Origin: Thalassobium sp. R2A62
GTDB lineage: Bacteria; Pseudomonadota; Alphaproteobacteria; Rhodobacterales; Rhodobacteraceae
Direction of reading: 5' to 3'
NCBI RefSeq assembly: GCF_000161835.1
Contig: NZ_GG697169.2
Location: 667,852-731,851 of the forward strand
DNA: 64,000 nucleotides
Program-made: the position numbers and the translations under genes
Notes under the pieces: model-generated
The model's database searches: none
The model's input: the letters and a program-made list of their open reading frames with translations, nothing else
What the model was told of the DNA's origin: nothing
Shown: piece by piece, positions 59,152 to 64,000 of the stretch
How the letters are laid out: the number at the start of each line of letters is the position of its first letter
How positions within the stretch are numbered: the stretch's first letter is position 1

Positions 59152-60234
59152 ATGACGCGTACTGTCATTGAATCGAAAACCAAAACGGCCATCATTGGCT
59201 TTGACGAGCCGTTCTGCGTGATCGGTGAACGGATCAACCCAACGGGGCGCAAGATCCTGAACGAAGAACTTGAGCGCGGCGATTTCAGCCGTGTTGAGGC
59301 TGATGCAATTGCACAGACCGCCGCCGGCGCGACAGTGCTCGACATCAACTCTGGTGCTGTGTTCTCGAACAAGATGGCCGAAGACCCCCGCTATGCGGAC
59401 AACAACTTTGTCGAGCCACAGCTGATGATGGAACTGGTTCAGCGGGTTCAGGCGGTTGTCGACACACCATTGTGCATCGACAGCTCGGTGCCAGGTGCGC
59501 TTGAAAACGGGTTGGCCGCGGCCGAGGGTCGCCCTTTGCTGAATTCGGTAACCGGCGAAGAAGACCGTCTGGAATTGGTTCTGCCTTTGGTGGCTAAATA
59601 CAATGTCCCCGTTGTTGCGATTTCAAATGACGACACAGGCATTTCCGAGGATCCAGAAGTCCGTTTTGCCGTGGCAAAGAAGATCGTAGAACGGGCCGCG
59701 GATTTCGGAATTCCAGCCCATGACATTGTGGTTGATCCGCTCGTGATGCCAATCGGAGCGATGGGCACAGCCGGCTTGCAGGTGTTCACATTGGTACGTC
59801 GCCTGCGTGAAGAGCTGGGTGTCAACACAACCTGTGGCGCATCCAACATTTCGTTTGGCCTGCCGAACCGTCACGGCATCAACAACGCGTTCCTGCCTAT
59901 GGCGATGACGGCCGGTATGACTTCCGCGATCATGAACCCAGTGGCACTGCCTGTTGGACCCAAAAAAATTGCTGAAAAGAAGGCTGAGATCGAAGCCGCG
60001 GGCATCATTCTGCCCGAAGGCATGGACAACGAAGCATTCGTACAGATGTTCGGATTGGGCAGCACCCTGCCCCGTGCAGGCAAGGAAATGGAAGCCATCC
60101 GTGCGGCCAACTTCTTGACTGACAATGACCCAAGCGGTGGAGAGTGGATTCAGTTCAATCGCGTCCCACCAAAAGCAGGTGAAGAAGGCCGCGGTCGTGG
60201 CGGTCGTTCAGGTGGACGTCGCCGTCGGGGTTAA
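59152..60234 (+). CDS. Methyltetrahydrofolate:corrinoid methyltransferase-like protein
   Basis: A 360-residue pterin-binding TIM barrel, as in MetH or the MtgA/AcsE methyltransferases. VIGERINPTGRKILNEEL at residues 22-39, LDINSGA near residue 63 and CGASNISFGLPNRH near residue 226 match the pterin pocket. MtgA takes a methyl from a corrinoid protein and gives it to tetrahydrofolate. The last 20 residues form an Arg/Gly-rich tail (RGRGGRSGGRRRRG) outside the domain. It ends in its own terminator. No corrinoid protein gene is adjacent. Confidence 0.88.
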   Translation: MTRTVIESKTKTAIIGFDEPFCVIGERINPTGRKILNEELERGDFSRVEADAIAQTAAGATVLDINSGAVFSNKMAEDPRYADNNFVEPQLMMELVQRVQAVVDTPLCIDSSVPGALENGLAAAEGRPLLNSVTGEEDRLELVLPLVAKYNVPVVAISNDDTGISEDPEVRFAVAKKIVERAADFGIPAHDIVVDPLVMPIGAMGTAGLQVFTLVRRLREELGVNTTCGASNISFGLPNRHGINNAFLPMAMTAGMTSAIMNPVALPVGPKKIAEKKAEIEAAGIILPEGMDNEAFVQMFGLGSTLPRAGKEMEAIRAANFLTDNDPSGGEWIQFNRVPPKAGEEGRGRGGRSGGRRRRG

Positions 60235-60271
60235 TTCGTTGCTGCCATGATGCAGCGTTGAACAGAATTGT

Positions 60272-60304
60272 GGCGCCTCGCAGGACACTGCGGGCGCCCT
60301 TTTC
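60272..60304 (+). terminator. Rho-independent terminator of the one-carbon operon
   Basis: GGCGCC-CGCAG pairs with CTGCG-GGCGCC around GACA, with one bulged T, and CTTTT follows. It lies 38 bases after the methyltransferase stop. Confidence 0.82.
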
Positions 60305-60335
60305 CGTCCCGTTTCTTTGATCGCGATCTGATGTC

Positions 60336-61103
60336 TTACGGAGCAAGTTCTGCAGACAAAGCGCGCGCACTGTTGGCCAACAACGTCACATCAGAACTGG
60401 CAGCGAGCAACGTCGCACCTTTGCCTCGGTAAGCGATCAATGTGTCAGGGACAAAGCTAAGAACGCCTGCACCTTTTCCCGTCTTTAGGATTCGCGCAAT
60501 CGCGTCATCAATTGCCGCTAGAACCTCTGGTGCATCCACCTGCCCCGCAAAGCCCATGTCCGCCGACAAATCGGCAGGACCAATGAACAACGCATCAACA
60601 CCATCAACCGCGGCAATCGCTTCGAGATTGTCCAAAGCGGTCTGACTTTCGATTTGAACGATCGTGCAGACCTGAGCGTTTGCAGTCGCGACGTAACCCG
60701 TATCAGCGTTGTAACCCGTCGCGCGAGCCAGAGCCCCACCAATGCCACGGCGCCCATGAGGTGGATACCGCATCGCAGCGACAGCGTTCTTCGCGTCCTG
60801 CTCTGTGTGAACCATAGGAACCATTATCGATTGAGCCCCCAGATCGAGGACCTGTTTGATGACCCAATCTTCATTCACAGGCACACGGACAATTGCGGTG
60901 CAATCGCTGCCGTTCATCGCCTGAAGCTGAGGCAAGATCGTCGCCGGCGTGTTTGGTCCATGCTCGGCATCAATGAGGCACCAGTCAAATCCTGCGCGAG
61001 ACACAATTTCGGCAGAGATCAACGACCCCATCGACAACCAAACACCGCTCTGGGGAACGCCGTTCATCAGGGAAACTTTTAGTTTATTAACAGGTGTTTG
61101 CAT
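60336..61103 (-). CDS. HpcH/HpaI-family aldolase
   Basis: A 255-residue class II metal-dependent aldolase. DAEHGPN near residue 45 and EPQTALDNLEAI-like IESQTALDNLEAI are family signatures, with GPADLSADMG later. Known members split 2-keto-3-deoxy acids into pyruvate and an aldehyde. GAGGA precedes ATG 61103; another ATG lies at 61115. It follows aglK by 36 bases, suggesting a sugar-acid role. Confidence 0.86.
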   Translation of the reverse strand: MQTPVNKLKVSLMNGVPQSGVWLSMGSLISAEIVSRAGFDWCLIDAEHGPNTPATILPQLQAMNGSDCTAIVRVPVNEDWVIKQVLDLGAQSIMVPMVHTEQDAKNAVAAMRYPPHGRRGIGGALARATGYNADTGYVATANAQVCTIVQIESQTALDNLEAIAAVDGVDALFIGPADLSADMGFAGQVDAPEVLAAIDDAIARILKTGKGAGVLSFVPDTLIAYRGKGATLLAASSDVTLLANSARALSAELAP

Positions 61104-61139
61104 GGCGATCCTCATGTAAAAATTGGGTCGCCACGCTGG

Positions 61140-62243
61140 TTAACGATAGAGCAAGGACTGACCATTTGAGAACAGATGAACCTTGGATGGGTCCGCCGTC
61201 AAGGTCATCTCTTGGCCGCGCAGGCCGTGATGAATGCCGGCAAGCTTGGCGATAACCGTGTCCTTGTTCTGTCCTGCTTTAGGTGGTTCGAAATAGACTT
61301 GGGTCACCTCGCCCAAGGCTTCGGCGATGCTGACTGTATCCTTGAAGGCATGGTTGTCGCCAGTTGCGGGGATCATGTCCTCTGGGCGGATGCCCACGTT
61401 GACCGCCAGCCCCATGTCGTTGTCCGTTGTGGGGATGTTGGCCGTGATCGTACCACCGCCATCGTGAACTTTGACGGTCGTTGTTTTACCGGTCTTTACG
61501 ACTTCACCAGCCAGCAGGTTCATCGCGGGTGATCCGATAAACTGGGCCACAAATTCGTTCTCTGGGGTCTCGTACAGCTCTAGCGGTGTGCCGACCTGCG
61601 CGATGCCTTTGTTCGCGAGAACAACAATGCGGCTGGCCAGTGTCATCGCCTCGACCTGATCATGCGTGACGTAGATCATGGTACTGTCGGGCATCGATTC
61701 CTTGAGCTGGGCAATTTCGATCCGCGTGGCCACACGCAGCGATGCATCGAGATTCGAGAGTGGTTCGTCAAAGAGATACACCTTGGGGTCCCGCACAATC
61801 GAGCGGCCAATGGCCACACGCTGGCGTTGCCCGCCAGACAGCGCCTTGGGGAGCCGGTCAAGATAGTCTTCGAGCTGCAAAACCCGCGCGGCGCGTGTGA
61901 TTGCCTCATCGATTTCAGTGGCTGAATTTTTGGCGAGTTTCAGGGCGAACGCCATGTTGTCGCGCACCGTCATATGCGGATAAAGCGCGTAGGACTGGAA
62001 CACCATCGCGATGCCACGCTGCGCGGGCGGGACATCATTGACGACAGTTCCGTCGATTTCCAACGTGCCTTCACTGATTTTCTCGAGCCCTGCAATCATC
62101 CGCAGCAACGTAGATTTACCGCAGCCCGAAGGGCCAACAAATACAATGAGCTCGCCCGTGGTGATATCCAGATTGATGCCCTTGAGCACTTCGACGGTGC
62201 CGCCATAGACCTTGGCCACGTTCGTCAGTTTAAGATCAGCCAT
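61140..62243 (-). CDS. aglK: Sugar ABC transporter ATPase, alpha-glucoside type
   Basis: A 367-residue MalK/UgpC-type ATPase. Walker A GPSGCGKST, signature LSGGQRQRVAIGRS and Walker B VYLFDEP are intact. The C-terminal TOBE-like domain starts near residue 240. It lies 18 bases after the alpha-glucosidase gene and matches AglK of the aglEFGAK layout. Confidence 0.92.
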   Translation of the reverse strand: MADLKLTNVAKVYGGTVEVLKGINLDITTGELIVFVGPSGCGKSTLLRMIAGLEKISEGTLEIDGTVVNDVPPAQRGIAMVFQSYALYPHMTVRDNMAFALKLAKNSATEIDEAITRAARVLQLEDYLDRLPKALSGGQRQRVAIGRSIVRDPKVYLFDEPLSNLDASLRVATRIEIAQLKESMPDSTMIYVTHDQVEAMTLASRIVVLANKGIAQVGTPLELYETPENEFVAQFIGSPAMNLLAGEVVKTGKTTTVKVHDGGGTITANIPTTDNDMGLAVNVGIRPEDMIPATGDNHAFKDTVSIAEALGEVTQVYFEPPKAGQNKDTVIAKLAGIHHGLRGQEMTLTADPSKVHLFSNGQSLLYR

Positions 62244-62261
62244 TGTTCCCTCTCCCCTAGT

Positions 62262-63917
62262 TTATGTGCGTTTGAGCGCGAGGCACGGCTGCCACGGGCC
62301 AAGGTGTAGTTTCCCGTCCGCAGACAAGCTTGCGCTGCTCAACTCGGCGCCGATCATCGTCCAATCGCCAGCTGGCAACATTGCCTCGGATGGCGTGTCG
62401 CTCAGGTTGAATGCGCAAAAGATCGTCTCGTCCCCATAGGTGCGGGTGAAATGGACCACGTCGCCAAGGGCCTCGACACCGCTATGGGACCCTTTGGCCA
62501 GCGCAGGATGCCCGTGGCGAAACGCTATCGCACGGCGGTAGTGGTGCAAAATCGCCGTCGGATCATCCTCTTGCGTTGCGGCAGATCGTGGCAAGTGATC
62601 ATGGCTGACGGGCAGCCAAGGCGTGCCAGTCGTAAAGCCGCCATTCTGATTGGATTTTTCCCAAACGATAGGTGTGCGACAACCGTCTCGACCTTTGAAT
62701 TCCGGCCAAAACTCGATGCCATAGGGATCTTGGAGATCCTCAAACGCCACCTCGGCCTCGGCCAGGCCCAGCTCTTCACCTTGGTACAGGCAAACAGAGC
62801 CACGCAGGCACATCAGCATGGTGGTGAATAGTCGCAAGGCTGCGGGTGTTAAGTTCCAGCGTGACACGTGGCGCTGCACGTCGTGGTTGGAATACGCCCA
62901 GCAGGCCCAACCATCTGCTGCCACTTCGTCTACACGGGCAAAAACTTCGGCAACACGCGGCGCGGTCAGCGGCTTTTGCTCGAGCAGTTCAAACGCATAG
63001 CACATATGAACCAGATCATCGCCGCGCGTGTACTCGCCCATGATCTCTAGCCCGCGTTGGGCATCGCCTACCTCGCCCACGGCCGTGGCTGCAGGGTACT
63101 CATCCAACAACGCACGGAACTTGCGCAAAAACTCTAGGTTCTCGGGCTGGTTTTTTGAATGCAGGTGTTCTTGGTGATTGTAAGGGTTCACCGACGGCGC
63201 AATCGTCGAATTACGCTGATCCAGCGGCAGCGCAGGATTATCACGCAGCTCTTTGTCCGCCATGTAAAAATTGATCGTGTCGAGCCGGAAACCATCAACA
63301 CCGCGGTCTAACCAAAAGCGTGTCGCTTCTAGCAACGCGTCTTGGACTGGCATGTGGTGAAAATTGAGGTCCGGCTGCGACGCCAGGAAGTTGTGCAAGA
63401 AGTATTGCTCGCGGCGCGTGTCCCACTGCCAAGCAGAGCCACCAAAGATCGACAGCCAGTTATTAGGCGGTGTGCCGTCAGGTTTAGGGTCAGCCCAGAC
63501 ATACCAGTCGGATTTATCGTTATCTCGGCTGACGCGGCTGGCCTGAAACCACGGGTGTTCATCCGACGTGTGCGACAGCACGAGGTCGATCATCACCTTG
63601 ACCCCTAAGCGGTGAGCCGTGTCCACCACCGCGTCAAAATCCGCAATACTGCCGAACATAGGATCGACATCACAGTAGTCGCTGACGTCATAACCGAAAT
63701 CCTTCATTGGCGAGGTGAAGAACGGCGAAATCCAGATCCCATCAACACCCAGCGACGCGATATAGGGCAGTCGCTGTACAATTCCCAAGAGATCGCCTAT
63801 GCCGTCACCATTGCTGTCTTGGAAACTACGCGGATAGATCTGATAGATCACGGCACCCCGCCACCAATCAGGGTCAATGGCTGTTTGCAGCATAGGGGTA
63901 TGGTCCATTTTCGTCAT
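62262..63917 (-). CDS. aglA: Alpha-glucosidase, GH13
   Basis: A 551-residue GH13 enzyme that hydrolyses alpha-glucosides in the cytoplasm. VIYQIYPRSFQDSNGDGIGDL starts the barrel; the nucleophile is the Asp in DGFRLDTINF, the acid/base Glu in AVGEVGD and the third acid in SNHDVQRH. Length fits oligo-1,6- and alpha-glucosidases. It is flanked by transporter genes of the agl operon. Confidence 0.94.
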   Translation of the reverse strand: MTKMDHTPMLQTAIDPDWWRGAVIYQIYPRSFQDSNGDGIGDLLGIVQRLPYIASLGVDGIWISPFFTSPMKDFGYDVSDYCDVDPMFGSIADFDAVVDTAHRLGVKVMIDLVLSHTSDEHPWFQASRVSRDNDKSDWYVWADPKPDGTPPNNWLSIFGGSAWQWDTRREQYFLHNFLASQPDLNFHHMPVQDALLEATRFWLDRGVDGFRLDTINFYMADKELRDNPALPLDQRNSTIAPSVNPYNHQEHLHSKNQPENLEFLRKFRALLDEYPAATAVGEVGDAQRGLEIMGEYTRGDDLVHMCYAFELLEQKPLTAPRVAEVFARVDEVAADGWACWAYSNHDVQRHVSRWNLTPAALRLFTTMLMCLRGSVCLYQGEELGLAEAEVAFEDLQDPYGIEFWPEFKGRDGCRTPIVWEKSNQNGGFTTGTPWLPVSHDHLPRSAATQEDDPTAILHHYRRAIAFRHGHPALAKGSHSGVEALGDVVHFTRTYGDETIFCAFNLSDTPSEAMLPAGDWTMIGAELSSASLSADGKLHLGPWQPCLALKRT

Positions 63918-63945
63918 GGAGCAGTCTTTCTAAGTTAAGTACGCG

Positions 63946-64000
63946 TTATTTGACCGAGCCGGCCAAGAGGCCGCGCACGAGGTATTTCTGCATCAAGAAG
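63946..64000 (-). CDS. aglG: Sugar ABC transporter permease, C-terminal end
   Basis: Only the last 17 codons lie in the window and read MQKYLVRGLLAGSVK before TAA, the usual ending of the second MalG-type permease. Position upstream of aglA points to AglG. The rest lies beyond the window. Confidence 0.75.
   Translation of the reverse strand, partial: FLMQKYLVRGLLAGSVK

Overview
The window looks like chromosomal DNA of a Rhodobacterales alphaproteobacterium, most likely from the Roseobacter group. Pointers are the fused IspD-IspF enzyme, the ornithine-lipid pair olsBA, ChpT, the DUF6456 and DUF6477 families, the agl alpha-glucoside operon, an L21 protein with a long C-terminal extension, and two MttB-family methyltransferases without an amber codon. 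The genus cannot be fixed from the sequence alone. Most genes are ordinary core and metabolic genes in short operons whose start and stop codons overlap by 4 bases.

Layout. 0-3.4 kb: ispDF, pgpA, a CinA-type amidase, an ammonium channel. 3.8-9.8 kb: a five-gene minus-strand operon (FAD amine oxidase, MttB-type methyltransferase, aldehyde dehydrogenase, DapA-type lyase, GntR regulator) behind a clean palindromic operator. 10.1-10.7 kb: a decayed IS1182-type transposase. 10.7-15.4 kb: MmgE/PrpD protein, a Coq10-like protein, hpt, lipA and a frameshifted DUF6456 regulator. 15.7-19.6 kb: DUF6477, a second MttB paralogue, guaA. 19.6-27.4 kb: two EamA transporters around a frameshifted FadL-like porin, a P-loop protein, metA, a hydrolase, PPK2 and a TetR regulator. 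27.4-30.2 kb: polyamine-type ABC transporter without a binding protein. 30.3-33.6 kb: rpsI/rplM, a MocR regulator divergent from a DUF1127 gene, a thioesterase. 33.7-41.2 kb: enoyl-CoA hydratase, M32 peptidase, ctaA, RNA methyltransferase, thiE, olsBA, DUF3553, chpT. 41.2-47.5 kb: rplU-rpmA, a LysE exporter, two GNAT genes, obg, proB, proA. 47.6-51.4 kb: a lipoprotein gene with an in-frame amber codon, DUF2059, a TPR-sulfotransferase, tRNA-Ser(CGA) and an unrecognised beta-rich protein. 51.7-55.7 kb: glpK, glpD, glpR with operators. 55.7-60.3 kb: rlmE, ppx, then a one-carbon operon (small 'virulence factor' protein, MTHFR-like protein, pterin-binding methyltransferase). 60.3-64 kb: HpcH/HpaI aldolase, aglK, aglA and the end of an agl permease.

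The most interesting reading joins distant loci. The two MttB paralogues could strip a methyl group from a quaternary amine. A corrinoid protein, not visible here, would carry it to the pterin-binding methyltransferase at 59.2 kb, and the MTHFR-like enzyme beside it would oxidise methyl-tetrahydrofolate. The oxidase, DapA-type lyase and aldehyde dehydrogenase beside the first MttB would degrade the demethylated amine. Their order of chemistry resembles D-hydroxyproline breakdown, so a proline-type betaine is a reasonable candidate substrate. Both MttB N-termini and the methyltransferase C-terminus carry Arg/Gly-rich tails, an unexplained shared trait.

Four non-mobile genes appear interrupted (a DUF6456 regulator, a FadL porin, a small lipoprotein, and perhaps the beta-rich protein), and there is one IS remnant. 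This could be real gene decay or sequence error; the reads would decide.
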